From contig OY783208.1 of the NCBI GenBank assembly GCA_963678705.1, positions 12,025,782-12,089,781 of the forward strand: a stretch of DNA of 64,000 bases, written 5' to 3'. The notes beneath the pieces are model-generated. The model was not told the DNA's origin, did no database searches, and saw only the letters and a program-made list of their open reading frames with translations. How positions within the stretch are numbered: the stretch's first letter is position 1; each line of letters opens with the position of its first letter. The position numbers and the translations under genes were made by a program. Below are positions 33,496 through 46,259 of the stretch, in pieces. This DNA is from Panorpa germanica. Taxonomy: Eukaryota > Arthropoda > Insecta > Mecoptera > Panorpidae.

Positions 33496-35948
33496 ACGTG
33501 TATATAATAATATTTATGAATAAATAAAAGTTATTTGCTAATTTGAAAGTAATGCAAAATAATATTTTTAAGTATTTTTCGCTAAAATATATCATTTTTT
33601 AAATTTGTGTTTCCTTATTTTGTTATAATCTTTTTATTTACAGTAATAAAGTACTGTATTGACCAGTTTTCAGTGCCCCCGCCCATAAGTCCCAATCATG
33701 ACCTCTTGGCTCTCTTACGTTTTCGAACTTTTAATTTGATTCCTCTAAACTTCCGCCATGGAGCGCCTCCTTCCATCAGCACTCTGTATCGCTTCTTCCC
33801 TGAGCATCATCGGTCCTTAGAGTACTTTCCCAGCGCTCACGCTTTATCACTATAATTAAATAATCCTTCTCCTTTCCCCCATAATCCCCTAAGATTCCTC
33901 CTCCCTGCGTAAAATTATCATTTACTGCCCCGCCCCTAAACACCAATCATCACCTCTAGCGTCCATGCTCTGTATCGTTCTCGCATTTTCAATTGTATTC
34001 CTCTGCACTTCTGCCACAATGTGCCTACTTGCAACACCACAGCCCATCTAAGCATCATCGCTCATTAGGGCACTTTCCTATCGCCCCCGTTTTAGCGCAA
34101 TCATTAAATAATCTTTCGCTTCCACCCCCTGCGTACTAATCTCCTAACAATTAGTTTTCAAAATAAATACTTTACTCGCAACCTACATACTAAATTTCAT
34201 CCTTAAAAGTACATTATTTTTTAATAGTTATTCGATAAGATAAATGCTTGATAAAATTAATTTTCACTTATTTCAATGTAAACCTACTAATTACATTAAT
34301 TCATTTATGTTTTTAAAAAAGCCTAGCGGTTCGCTCCTAATAATCTCATCTCTAGCCCTTATCATTCTAGTTATTGTACTTTTAATTTAATCCCCTGAAC
34401 CGCCGCCCACATTTCCAGCACCAAAGCACATATTCTACAACACGGTTACCTCCCAGAGCCATTATAATCTATCGCTACTTCTTCTAACACCACCGTTACT
34501 TGGAGTCCTGAACCCCGGCGCCACCCTCTCCTCCAATCAGGCACTACCAATTCAATATTACAGCAATTCATTTACATAATTAAAACTCCACTGTAATCTT
34601 ACGTTCTAATTTTCGTATTTATATTTACGATATAATATTAGTCTCTCCATTAATCCTCGCCCCTGAAATAAAATTGTCAAATTTTAGGCATAACAATCTA
34701 TTTTGCTCGTAACAATTCTCTCTACCAAAGCCTTTCCCGCCCTACTTCCCCAATTTCACGCCACCACTAAGGTTAAATTTATTTTTCGAAAATATCCACA
34801 TGCGTAGTTTCTATTTTTTTAATTTGCTGTTAACTATTTCCCCCCTATAACTCTCATTCCTGTTCCTGATTTCACAGCACAACAAACGCACCAAATATTA
34901 ATTCAATTCTACTATTGAATGTAATTTAACTATCTAACTTATAGAGAACTATTGTGCTTCTATTTAATATTCTACATGCAAAATATCATCGTTGGTCCTC
35001 TATTTTGTTCTTATACTCGGCTTATCACCCCCACTCTAGTGTTACACTTACGAAAATGTAGTTTTTTTTATATTTTCGTTATTAATATGTCAATCTATAT
35101 CAGCGTACTAAATTTCAGCTTTGTATTTATATTTTAGCATTAGTACAACCAGATACCTGCGCTACTGAACAAGTTTGTCAAATTTTAACACAGGGATCTA
35201 TTTTATTTGTATCTAAGAACATATATTCTAAACTATAGCCTTTCATCTCTATATATTTCATATTTCTGGTTTTTGGCCCACAGCGTCCGCCGCCTCTGGA
35301 AAGTTGCAGTTTTCTATAGTTTGTCTTTAATGACACTCTATATAGAGCCCACGTTTCAAATATCAACGTTCTAGCTCTGTTGCAACATTGCCCCCAAAAA
35401 ATCACGCCGCTACTGAATTAATATTTTGGTAATCCAATTATTGGCAAACATGCGCAATTAGTGTCTCAATACATGCCCTAAGTTTTAATACTACTTTTTC
35501 AATATTTCTGGCTTTTACTATCTCAACTCCCGCCGCCACTGTAATTTGCGGCTGTTTATTTTTTTTCAATAATAACTGTCTAAAGCGAGCCTACATGTTA
35601 AATTTGAACGTCCTAACTCTATTCTAACATTGCCCCCTGAAATATGCGCCGCTACTGAACTCAAATTTCAAATGTCCAACTATTGGCAAATGTGCACAAT
35701 TATGATCTCAATACACACACCAAATTTCAGTTTTCTATCTTTTCTAGTTCGTTAGATATTTGCAAAAGTATTTTTTCGAATTTTCCAGTTTTTCCAGAAT
35801 AATTTTTTCCAGGTGAAATTCAGGTTAAAATTCAGGGACGCAGAAAGTCTTAGAAATTCGTCCTTTACATAATATCAAAATTTAAAATTTTTTGTAGGCG
35901 CCGTTTAGAAGATACCATATAGATTTTGTTACCGGAAATATATATAAA
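33496..35948 (-). mobile_element. Hel-A copy F, main body (minus strand)
   Basis: Same order of blocks as copies B and C, reversed; its hairpin end is at 25323-25357 across the 8.1-kb insertion. The 5' end is short: after the CCGGTAACAAAATC block only a short TA run (ATATATATAAA) remains before the CTAG of copy D. The usual leader and TCTTAC terminus are lost, consistent with copy D inserted at an A/T in the TA run. Confidence 0.65.
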
Positions 35949-38442
35949 CTAGCGCTTCGCCCCGTCGCAAAGCGACGTGTATCTAATATTTGTGAATAAA
36001 AAAAGTTATTTGATAAATTGAAAATAATGCAAAATATTATTTTTAAGTAATTCTTGCAAAAATATATCATTTTTTAAATTTATATTTCCTTATTTTGTTA
36101 TAATTCCTTTATTTACTGTTGAAAAGCACTGTATTGACCAGTCTCTAGTGCCTCCGCCCATAAGCCCCAATCGTCACCTCTTGGCTCCATGCTTTCTTAC
36201 GTTTCCGAACTTTTAATTTGATTCCTCTAAACTTCCGCCATGGAGCGCCTTCTACTTTTAGCACTCTGCATCGCTTCTTCCCTGAGCATCGTCGGTCCTT
36301 AAAATACTTCCACAGCGCCCTCGCTGCGTAAAATTATCATTAACCATAATGAAGCACAGTATTGATTAATGTCCACTGCCCCGCCCCTAAACACCAATCA
36401 CCTCTTGGCTCCATGCTCTGTATCGTTCTTGCACTTTTAATTGTATTCATCTGCATCTTTGCCACAATGCGCCCACTTGCAACACTACAGGCTACCTGAG
36501 CATCATCGCTCATTAGGGTACTTTCCTATCCCCCCCGTTTAGCGCAATCATTAAATAATCCTGCGCTTTCACCCCCTGCGCACTAATCTCTTAACAATTA
36601 GTTTTCAAAATTAATACTATACTGGCAACCTGCATACTAAATTTCATCCTTAGAAGTACATTATTTTTTAATAATTATTCGATAAGACAAATCTTTGATA
36701 AAATTTTCACTAATTTCAATGTAAACCTACTAATTACATCAATTCATTTATGTTTTTAAGAAATTCTAGCAGTTCCCTCCCAATAATCTCATCTCTAGGC
36801 CTTTTCCTTCCCGTTATTGCACTTCCCCATACCCCGCCACCCACACTTTCAGCACCAAAGCACATATTCTACTACACGGTTACCTCTCAGGGCCATTATA
36901 ATATATCGCCACTACTTCTAACACCACCGTTACTTAGTACTGAACCCCAGCGCCACACTCTCTTCCAATCAGGCACTATTAATTCGATATTATAGCAATT
37001 CATTTACATGAATAAAACTGTACTGTAATCTTACATTCTATATTTCGTATTTATATTCACGATATAATATTAGTCACCCCATTAATCCCCGCTCCTCAAA
37101 TAAAATTGTCAAATTTTAGGCATAGCAATCTATTTTGCTCGTAGCAACTCTCTCTACCTTTATCTACCCCTACTTTTATAAATGATCGAAATTTCAAAAT
37201 TGAGTTCTTTGGCAAAGCTTTTTCCCGCCACCACTTCCCCAATTTCACGCCGCTACTAAGGTTAAATTTATTTTCGCAAATATGCACATGCATAGTTTCT
37301 ATTTTTTCACTTTATCTATTTTTTTATATTTGGGGCTGTTAACTAATTCCCCCCTATACCTCTCACTCCTGTTCGATTTCACAGCACAACAAACGCACTA
37401 AAAATCAATTCAACTCTACTATTGAATGTAATTTGAATATCTGACTTATAGAGAAGCATTGTGCTTCTATTTAATATTCTACATGCAAAATATCATCGTT
37501 GTACCTCTATATTGTTATTATACTCGGTTTAACACCCCCTGCTCTAATGGTACACATAAGAAAATATAGTTTGTTTATATTTTCGTTATTAATGTGTCAA
37601 TCTATATTTGCATACTAAATTTCAGCTTTGTATTTTTATTTTAGCATTAGTACCCCCCACATACCTCCGCTACTGAAGAAGTTTGTCAAATTTTAGCACG
37701 GGGATCTATTTTATTTGTACCTAAGAGCATATATTCTAAACTATAGCCATTCATCTCTATATATTTCATATTTCTGTTTTTTGGCCCCCAGCGCCCGCCG
37801 CCTCTGGAAAGTTGCAGTTTTCTATAGTTTGTCTTTAATGACACTCTATATAGGGCCTACGTTCCGAATTTCAACTTTTTACCTCTATTGCGACATTGCC
37901 CCCAAAAAATCACGCCGCTACTGAATTAAAATTTTGGTAATCCAATTATTGGCAAACATGCGCAATTAGTGTCTCAATACATACCCTAAGTTTTAATACT
38001 ACTTTTTCAATATTTCTGGCTTTTACTGTCTCAACTCCCGCCGCCACTGGAAATTTGGGGCTGTTTATTTTTTTCATTAATGACTGTCTAGAGGGAGCCT
38101 ACATATTAAATTTGAACGTCCTAACTCTATTCTAACATTGCCCCCGGAATTTCGCGCCGCTACTGAACTCAAATTTCAAATGTCCAACTATTGGCAAATG
38201 TGCACAATTATGATCTCAATACACATACCAAATTTCAGTTTTCTATCTTTTCTAGTTCGTCAGATATTTGCAAAAGTATTTTTTCGAATTTTCCAGTTTT
38301 TCCAGAATAATTTTTTCCAGGGAAATTCAGGGAAAAATTCAGGGACGTAGAAAGTCTTAGAAATTCGTCCTTTACATAATATCAAAATTTAAAAAACTTT
38401 GTAGGCGCCGTTTAGAAGATACCATACAGATTTTGTTACCGG

Positions 38443-38473
<31 letters not shown>

Positions 38474-38536
38474 TCTATGAGTTCTTATGAGTTTTCCATG
38501 TTAAATTGGAACATTACGAACATTATAATAGTAAGA
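35949..38536 (-). mobile_element. Hel-A copy D, complete (2.59 kb, minus strand)
   Basis: 3' end: plus-strand CTAG 35949-35952 and hairpin CGTCGC/GCGACG to about 35979. 5' end: complement of TCTTACTATTATAATG ending at 38536, followed by T. Interior collinear with copies B and C. A TA microsatellite at about 38445-38467 sits behind the 5' leader. Confidence 0.75.
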
Positions 38537-38619
38537 TATATATATATATATAAATATCTATGAGTTCTTATGAGTTTTTAATGTTAAATTGGAACATTAC
38601 GAACATTATAACAGTAAGA
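38537..38619 (-). mobile_element. Hel-A 5' terminal fragment between copies D and E
   Basis: A TA run plus one complete 5' leader ending in the complement of TCTTACTGTTATAATG at 38619. Copy D apparently inserted in the TA run of this element; the base next to each junction is A or T as expected. Confidence 0.6.
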
Positions 38620-41600
38620 CTAGCGCTTCGCCCCGTCGCAAAGCGACGTGTATTTAATATTTATGAATAAATAAAAGTTATTTGATAAATAGAAAATAAT
38701 CCTGAAATATTGTTTATTGTTCGCCTTTCGGCTTTACAATCTACATTTTTAATACATTTTATATACTTCAACTTACAATTAAATTTACATTATTCTCCAC
38801 CAACTTATTTATTCTTCTGTTTTTCCTTTCCTTCTTACTATTTCCGTCATCCACCTCTTTCCTTCACTGCCTCCCTTTAATAGCTGGCCAATATTCCTTT
38901 CGCTAGCTACTTCTTCCTTGCACTCAAACTTAATGTGCTCCAGTGTTTCGTCCTCCGCTCCGCACACTCTACACTTTCTTTCCTCACTCTTTTCCCAGTA
39001 TCTGTTTCCTTTTTCCACATTTCCCAATCTAAACCTTGCTATTCTTCTTATGTGTTTTATGTCTTTTTCTATAAGGTACTGAGGCACAGTATTTTCTTAT
39101 AACCTTTTATATCTTTTATTGTAGTTACTTTTTTCTATTTTTCCCATTCTCTCCTGCTGTTGTATCTCCTTATCCCTTCTCCTTGGCTCCTCTTTCACCT
39201 CCTTCTCTTCTCCTCTCTGCCTCCTCGATCGCCATTCCATTCCTTTCAAAGTACTATTTTCTCTTTTTTGTACCTCCTCCTTTTCCCATTCTTTATGCTA
39301 TTTTCTCTTATTTTCTTTAAAATTTTGCTTTCCGCTCTGTGGAATTTCTCCTCGTATTTTACTGCTCTTTACCCTGTTTTAATTCGTATCTTATCCCTTT
39401 TTAGCTCCTCCATAGCCATGTATCCTGGCGTGCACCTGTCCAGCCATAGTAACCATTTAATATATCTCACCTGTATTCTTGCCAACTTTTCTTGCTCCTT
39501 CCACCCCCAAACCTCTGCTCCATACAACATCATACTGGCTATCAGTCTATCAAACATCCATATTCTCTTTTGTATGTCCCCCCCAAATACCTTTTCCCTT
39601 AGTCACCATACCCATCTGAGCCTCTTCTCCATTGTTCTTTTTAAAAGTGTAGCCCAGATATTTGAATTCTTCTACTTCCTCAATGTCCTCTGTCTTGTAT
39701 TTCCACCTTTTATGTCTTCTTTTTCCACCCCCTTTTTTAAATACCATAATTTTTGTCTTTTCCACATTTAACTCTAGTCCTTTCCTGTCTATATATCTCC
39801 CTAGCCGGTAAGCCATCTCCTGCAGCTCTCCTTCCCTTTTTGCCAACAGGACTATATCGTCAGCGTATGCTAAAGTCCATATCTTGTAGTGTCTTCCTAT
39901 TAGCACCCCCCCATCTTGTTCTCTTTCCATTACCCCCTCCAAGTCTGCTGTATATATCGCAAATAAAATGCAAAATATTATTTTGTTATAATTCCTTTAT
40001 TTACAGTAATAAAGCACTGTATTGACCATTCTCCAGTGCCCCCGCCCATAAGCCCCAATCGTCACCTCTTGGCCCATGCTCTCTTACGTTTCCGAACTTT
40101 TAATTTGATTCCTCTAAACTTCTGCCATAAAGCGCCTCCTACTTTTAGCACTCTACATCGCTTCTTCCCTGAGCATCGTCGGTCTTTAGAGTACTTTCAC
40201 AGTGCCCCCGCTGCGTAAAATTATCATTTACCATAATGAAGCGCAGTATTGAACAATGTCCACTGCCCCGCCCCTAAACATCAATCACCTCTTCGCTTTA
40301 TGCTCTGTATCGTTCTCGCACTTTTAAATGTAATCATCTGCACCTCTGCCATAATGCGCCCACTTGCAACACTACAGCTTAACTGAACATCATCCCTTAT
40401 TAGGGCACTTTCCTATACCCCCCGTTTAGCGCAATCATTAAATAATCCTGCGCTTCCACCCCCTGCGTACTAATCTCTTAACAATTAGTTTTCCAAATTA
40501 ATACTTTACTGGCAACCTGCATACTAAATTTCATCCTTAGAAGTACATTATTTTTTAATAATTATTCGATAAGATAAATCTTTGATAAAATTTTCACTAA
40601 TTTCAATGTAAACCTACTAATTACATCAATTCATTTATGTTTTTAAGAAAGCCTAGCAGTTCGCTCCTAATAATCTCATCTCTAGGCCTTTTCCTTCCCG
40701 TTATTGCACTTTCGATTCAATCCCTATACCCCGCCACCCTCACTTTTAGCACAAAAGCACATATTCTGCAATACGGTTACCTCCCAGAGCCATTATAATC
40801 TATCGCCACTACTTCTAACACCACCGTTACTTAGAACTGAACCCCAGCGCCACACTCTTCTCCAATCAGACACTACCAATTCAATATTACAGCAATTCAT
40901 TTACATGATTAAAACTGTACTGTAATCTTACACTCTATATTTCGTATTTATATTTACGTTATAATATTAGTTTCCCCATTAATCCCCGCTCCTGAAATAA
41001 AATTGTCAAATTTTAGGCATAGCAATCTATTTTGCTCGTAACAACTCTCACTACCTTTATCTACCCCTACTTTTATAAATGATCGAAATTTCAAAATTAA
41101 GTTCTTTGGCAAAGCGTTTCCCGCCCCCACTTCACCAATTTCACGCCGCTACTAAGGTTAAATTTTTTTTCGCAAATATGCACGTGCATAGTTTCTATTT
41201 TTTTACTTTTTCTATTTTTTGATAGTTGGGGCTGTTAACTATTTCCCCCCTATACCTCTCACTCCTGTTCGATTTCACAGCACAACAAACGCACCAAAAA
41301 TCAATCCAATTCTACTACTGAATGTAATTTGAATATCTGACTTATAGAGAACTATTTAGCTTCTATTTAATATTCTACATGCAAAATATCATCGTTGTAC
41401 CTCTATATTGTTCTTATATTCGGTTTATCACTCGCCACTCTAATGTTGGTTGCACTTAAGAAAATGTAGTTTTTTTTATATTTTCGTAATAATAATGTTA
41501 ATCTATATCTGCATACTAAATTTCAGCTTTGTATTTATATTTTAGCATTAGTACCCCCCACATACCTCCGCTACTGAACAAGTTTGTTAAATTTTAGCAC

Positions 41601-42442
41601 GAGGATCTATTTTATTTGTATCTGAGAATATATATTCTAAACTATAGCCTTTCGTCTCCATATATTTCAAATATCTGGTTTTTGGCCCCCAGCGTCCGCC
41701 GCCTCTGGAAAGTTGCAAATTTCTATAGTGTGTCTTTAATGACACTCTATATATGGCCCCCGTTCCAAATTTTAACGTTCTAGCTCTGTTGCGACATTGC
41801 CCCCAAAAAATCACGCCGCTACTGAATTAAAATTTTGGTAATCCAATTATTGACAAACATGCACAATTAGTGTCTTAATACATACCCAAAGTTTTAATAC
41901 TTCTTTTTCAATATTTCTGGCTTTTATTGTCTCAACTCCCGCCGCCACTGGAAATTTGGGGCTGTTTATTTTTTTTCATTAATTACTGTCTACAGCGAGC
42001 CTACATATTAAATTTGAACGTCCTAACTCCATTCTAACATTGCCCCCAGAAATTCGCGCCGCTACTGAACTCACATTTCAAATTTCGAAGTATCGGAAAA
42101 TGTGCACAATTATGATCTCAATACACATACCAAATTTCAGTTTTCTATCTTCTCTAGTTCGTCAGATATTAGCAAAAGTATTTTTTCGAATTTTTCAGTT
42201 TTTCCAGTATAAGTTTTTTCACGGAAATTCAGGGGAAATTCAGGGACGTAGAAAGTCTTAGAAATTCGTCCTTTACATCATACCAAAATTTGAAGAACTT
42301 TGTAGGCGCCGTTTAGAAGATACCATATACGATTTTGTTACCGGATATATAAATAACGCTCTATATATATATATAAATATCTATGAGTTCTTATGGGTTT
42401 TCCATGTTAAATTGGAACATTACGAACATTATAATAAGTAGA
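38620..42442 (-). mobile_element. Hel-A copy E with a retrotransposon fragment inside (minus strand)
   Basis: 3' CTAG at 38620-38623 with hairpin; 5' end at 42442 (TCTACTTATTATAATG on the minus strand), flanked by T. A 1.27-kb truncated non-LTR element lies at 38701-39968 near the 3' end. To the right it abuts a second copy of the repeat family found at 58307-58534, which it splits. Confidence 0.72.
38701..39968 (-). pseudogene. 5'-truncated non-LTR retrotransposon, RT C-terminal half
   Basis: Minus-strand pieces of one pol protein in different frames: FAIYTADLEGVMER and LAYADDIVLLAKREGE (RT catalytic block) at about 39968-39550, LYGAEVWGWKEQEKLARIQV at about 39550-39369, and a C-terminal CRVCGAEDETLEHIKFEC knuckle at about 38950. 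The 3' end reads TGTAAAGCCGAAAGGCGAAC on the minus strand. 5' truncation just before the RT active site is typical for target-primed elements. Frameshifts separate the pieces. Clade not resolved; no RNase H or endonuclease is left. Confidence 0.75.
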
Positions 42443-42478
42443 TAGTACACTTTTATAGAAATTAAGACATAGGACACA
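42443..42478. repeat. Right end of a short inverted-repeat element, split by Hel-A copy E
   Basis: TAGTACACTTTTATAGAAAT and the following ATAGGACACAAGCCCAT match 58489-58533, the right end of the element at 58307-58534. The matching left half is not visible here. Confidence 0.6.
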
Positions 42479-42499
42479 AGCCCATTTGTAATTTTTTTT

Positions 42500-42700
42500 T
42501 TCGTTTATTAAATTATGTACCAAAGTTAACCAGTAAAATTTCAACTTTCTAGCACAATTCTTATCCTCTGCAAAACCGCCCCCTAAAAATATTTTTGAAT
42601 TTTTCTTCTTAAAATAACATATTTAATTATTACACAATTTAAAATTTTAACATTTTCAAACGTTTTCTACTGGGCCCCCTAATTTTATTCACACCCCGCA
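42500..42700 (-). mobile_element. Diverged Hel-B-like fragment
   Basis: Shows weakened versions of reversed Hel-B blocks: AAATTTCAACTTTCTAGCACAATT, a CCGCCCCCTAAAAATA block and CTGGGCCCCCTAATTTT. No hairpin end. It has lost many of the G runs found in the array copies, so it is older or from another subfamily. Confidence 0.45.
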
Positions 42701-42707
42701 AATAAGG

Positions 42708-42905
42708 AACAACAATTTAAGATTAATTAAGGAAAATATAAACAAATGGGAAACTTCTTATCACAGCAATAGACAATTCAAAAAAATCTTCTTCAGACTA
42801 CGAACAAGACAATTGAGATTGACGCATCAACATTTAATCAGTAAAACAACAGCTCCGCAGTGCAGCAAACCCATTTTTTACCGCAAAATAGAAAAACACA
42901 TGTGT
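42708..42905 (+). pseudogene. Non-LTR pol C-terminal fragment (RNase H-distal region)
   Basis: A plus-strand frame reads LRLIKENINKWETSYHSNRQ and further FFRLRTRQLRLTHQHLISKT before a cysteine (APQCSKP). This is the typical region before the C-terminal zinc knuckle of jockey/CR1/I-like pol proteins, where RLR-G-RLTH-LL is conserved. Only about 60 codons remain, with no further knuckle residues. Confidence 0.5.
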
Positions 42906-43155
42906 TGAAAGAACTAATGAGTACTTACAAAACTCAAATTTTGCATTAGAAAAATTTTCCGAACACTAATTTTCCTGAAATCGACTGTTCGATTTTTCGA
43001 ACATTGGCAACTATTCAGCATTTTTAATTCTTTTAAGAATGTTAAAGAAATTTTTTATTTTTATTTAAAAATTATCGCAATTTAATATATTTATTAAAAT
43101 ATTATTAATTACAAATTAAATTAACTTTTTTTATTGATATTGTACATTTATAGAC

Positions 43156-43463
43156 TTATATATTTTTCTCATGGAAAGCCGCAAAGCAGTTTGTGTGCAA
43201 TTGAATATTGCATTTTTTGCACATAAAATACGTAGGTTTTCCACAACCACTTAATTTGCAACGACAAACTTTCTTTTCTTTCTGATGTATTAAAACATGT
43301 TGACCTGATATTTTAGGTAGGTTGAATTCATTAAAATCTTTATCCGTAACATCCCTCAGAAAGAAAATCATTTTCGATATTTGGTGTCAGCAGTAGCTTT
43401 TCTACCATAGAAAGACTTAAGACATTTTGAGCCATTGATTTGTTTTTGGTAACTTTGTCATAT
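43156..43463 (-). pseudogene. piggyBac transposase C-terminal Cys-rich domain
   Basis: The frame ending at 43156 carries VCRCKLSGCGKPTYFMCKKC followed by NIQLHTNCFAAFH, the PHD/RING-like cysteine-rich tail of piggyBac transposases, which binds the terminal repeats. Upstream codons (MAQNVLSLSMVEKLLLTPNI) run to the LTR at 43464 but in another frame, so one frameshift lies near 43375. Confidence 0.72.
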
Positions 43464-45515
43464 TGTAACCGGAGGTTACGCATAAAATAAAAGCAAAAGT
43501 TCAAATTGTATTGATAGTGTGGAGAAGTGTTATATTTTTAAAATAATTGAATTATTTTTTTGAACTGTGTACAATGTATTAATTTTGGTTTATGTTACAG
43601 GCAAGCTGGAGCCCATGAAATTAGGTTAAGTAGCTTTAAGAAAAACAAATAACCATATATACATTTTTTAAAATACAATGTTGCGATATTAACTATATGA
43701 AATAAATAAAGATTTAATAACTGTTTATAAATATATTATTGTTTTAACTATATCTGAATTCAAATTTAAAATATATGTTTAGCTTTAAGAAACTAAAGAG
43801 CATGCACTAGTAATAAATCTTTCCAATCATTTTAAGCACCCAGAGTTTGTCATAAGATACAGACATGAATTTTGATAAAATCCATATATGCAAATTAGGA
43901 TTAAATTAATAGTTTTAGAACTCATGATGTTTTTAGAAGACACGTGGGTCCTAGTATAGAGTTAAAATCACGAATAGAAAATAAGCAATAAAATCATAAC
44001 TAAAATCATAAGAATTAGAATAATAAAACTTCCGTTTAGAATAAAGCATTGGAAATAGACTTATTGAAACTCAGAACGAAAGACAGAGAGAAAAGTACTA
44101 CGCATTTTAATACCATATACAAAGTAAAATTGCTGATGTCAGTGGTTTTCAAACAAAGAATCGATGAGATCATGATTCGGTTATACTAAAGCAGAGTGGG
44201 AGATTTTCTTTACTTCCTTTTAATTATTACATTAATAAAATCAGTCTAATTTTAGCCTCGGAGGAGAGCTAATTGGTCTCACGGTCGTGTCAAAGTCTGT
44301 CTCGTTACATGGTCTTTGTCCACGAGCTGTGAGTTATACAGAGTTTTTACAAAGTCCAAGATTAATTAAAAGAATTAATTTCCGGATCGCGTCTAAGTCT
44401 AAAGTCAAAAGTCTAAGTTAAATTTAAAGATAAATTTAAGTCTAAAGCAAGTGCAAAAGTTTTAAAAGAAAGTTTAAAAATCATTGCCTGTAACCAAGTT
44501 CTAAGTTAAATTTAAAGATAAATTTAAGTCTAAGTTATAAGTCTAAGTTATAAGATAAAAAGCATGGTAATTTCCCATTTAAAAAGAGTTAAATGTGAAT
44601 AAAGAAACTGTAATCCGCGGGACTTCATTACGCGGATTTACTTCAATTTCTTTCAATGTGGTTCCTCAAATTTAATAATATTAGATATATAAAAATATGC
44701 GAGGTTCATTATTTAAGTAACAAGCAAACACCCCTAGCAACTTACGTAATGAACTCGACCTAATCTTAATAAACACATGTGTCAATGAGATGGCACGAGT
44801 CTAATTCCGAGAATCAACATATGAGTTTTTATGAGTACAGAACACAGGAGATAGCGATATAGCGTCTCTTGCTGATTCACTCATACTAATTAGGAACGAT
44901 ATATGTCGCCAAATTAGATTTTGGCGGCAGTCTAATCACGGTCACACACGGTTCTCAGCGAAGATAGAAGCTTGTCGGTTCTCAGGTCCAGAATACTTGA
45001 GCAATCGCGCGGCTTCCTACCACGTTTTCTTATTAGAACAATATTGCGATAATTATACCAATAATATTAATTCGCAACAGTTATACTATGAGTCTAGTTT
45101 TGTTTTCAAACAATATAGAAGTTTGTCAATTATCAGGTACCGAATTCCTGAGTGTCACATCACGTTTATCAAATACCGCGATTTTTCGTTAAACCATTAC
45201 ATCCGATTCGCGACTTTTACATAGTAGTGCCAGATCGCAACCTGTGATTATTATTCCTTTATAAATTTGATGGTTTTATATGTGTAATTAGTTAAATCAA
45301 GTATTGATACTGTTGTGTGTAGTGTAAATACTCTTCAAGTTTATATCGATTTAAATATATATATATATGTTATTAAACAAGTGTGTGTTTTCCTGTTATC
45401 TTTTGACCGGTTGATTTAAATTTCCCGTGGAATGCCCTTTGACTTAAACCGGTACCCGTTGGAAATCTGATCTCTTCCCAACTAATTAATTGACAATAGC
45501 CGAGCGCCGGTTACA
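43464..45515. repeat. Large LTR (2.05 kb) of an unidentified retrotransposon
   Basis: Ends are perfect 9-bp inverted repeats TGTAACCGG (43464-43472) and CCGGTTACA (45507-45515), as in LTRs (TG..CA). A GAATAAAG sequence near 44595 could be a polyadenylation signal. After the right end comes TTTAGTGACGGCGAGGG, a position and look compatible with a tRNA primer-binding site (distantly like the Trp-primed TGGTGACxxCGA type). No second LTR is visible, so it is a 5' LTR of a truncated element or a solo LTR. Internally there is a run of AAGTCTAAGTTA-type short repeats at 44390-44560. Confidence 0.55.
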
Positions 45516-45980
45516 TTTAGTGACGGCGAGGGTTACAAAACAAGTGTAAACCTTAAACCAAAGTGTTTAAAATCCAAATTACCCGACTTACACCTTTACA
45601 GAGAATAAAAAGACCAGCTAAATTCCAGCGCAGAACTACCCAGAAGCTGAGCAGAGATCTTCACAGGATAAAAGCTAAGTCAAAGTTCTATAAAAATAAA
45701 ACGTAGAAATCTAGAAAAAAAGACATTGATACTTGAGAACCACAGGGAACTCAAAGTAGCAAACCCGAAACGCATACAAGACACACAGGTACAGAGCCGA
45801 CGTGAATAGAAACCAGCAGTGTCAGCCATATTAAAATACACATAGCTCGGGCATAACTCGAGGCTATACGACAAGCATCGAACAATACTAAACCCGTACA
45901 ATAGACTCTTAACAAAACGCATGTTTTGACAAAAAGATTACAGAAATTACCACAATTCAAGGTCGAACGCAGAGGACCCG
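45516..45980. other. Non-coding stretch between the large LTR and the gypsy-like element
   Basis: Probably leader sequence of the element that owns the 2-kb LTR. No credible coding frame. It ends in CCCG, the target site of the gypsy-like insertion, and resumes at 49016. Confidence 0.4.
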
Positions 45981-46249
45981 AGTTATCTGATGACACAATT
46001 CTCTCTCTCTCTTCAACAACTAAATATTTTATTATCTAAGTAACCAGATAATTTATAAAATCACATTGACTAAAATCAATTTTGTTTTACCAAATGATTA
46101 ATTCATTTGTTCAAGTACTTTAGTTATACTCCATCGAGGAGATAATCTTTGTAATATAAAATATATAATTATAGAGAAACTTTATTTATCAATATAAATA
46201 AAGTATATAATATTTTAAATATTGTTATTTACTTAGCAATAACATAACT
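45981..46249 (+). repeat. Gypsy-like 5' LTR (269 bp)
   Basis: AGTTATCTGATGACAC.. to ..ATAACATAACT. Differs from the 3' LTR by a TTAGC/TA indel near 46233 and a TTTTACC/TTTCACC change, so the pair is young. CTCTCTCTCT and a TATAAA-like ATTTATAAAATC occur inside. Confidence 0.85.
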
Positions 46250-46259
46250 GGCGCAGTCG
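46249..46259 (+). promoter_or_regulatory. Primer-binding site (tRNA-Ser type)
   Basis: TGGCGCAGTCG directly at the LTR end pairs with the CCA-extended 3' end of tRNA-Ser; it would prime minus-strand cDNA synthesis. Confidence 0.75.

Noticed and set aside
39160..39771. 203-codon plus-strand frame rich in Leu, Phe, Ser
   Set aside because: It is the antisense shadow of the minus-strand RT fragment, which carries recognisable YADD and knuckle motifs.
43600..45460. Large LTR region as a host gene or RNA gene
   Set aside because: No coding frame or tRNA/rRNA-like block; perfect TG..CA inverted ends and a following primer-like site explain it better.
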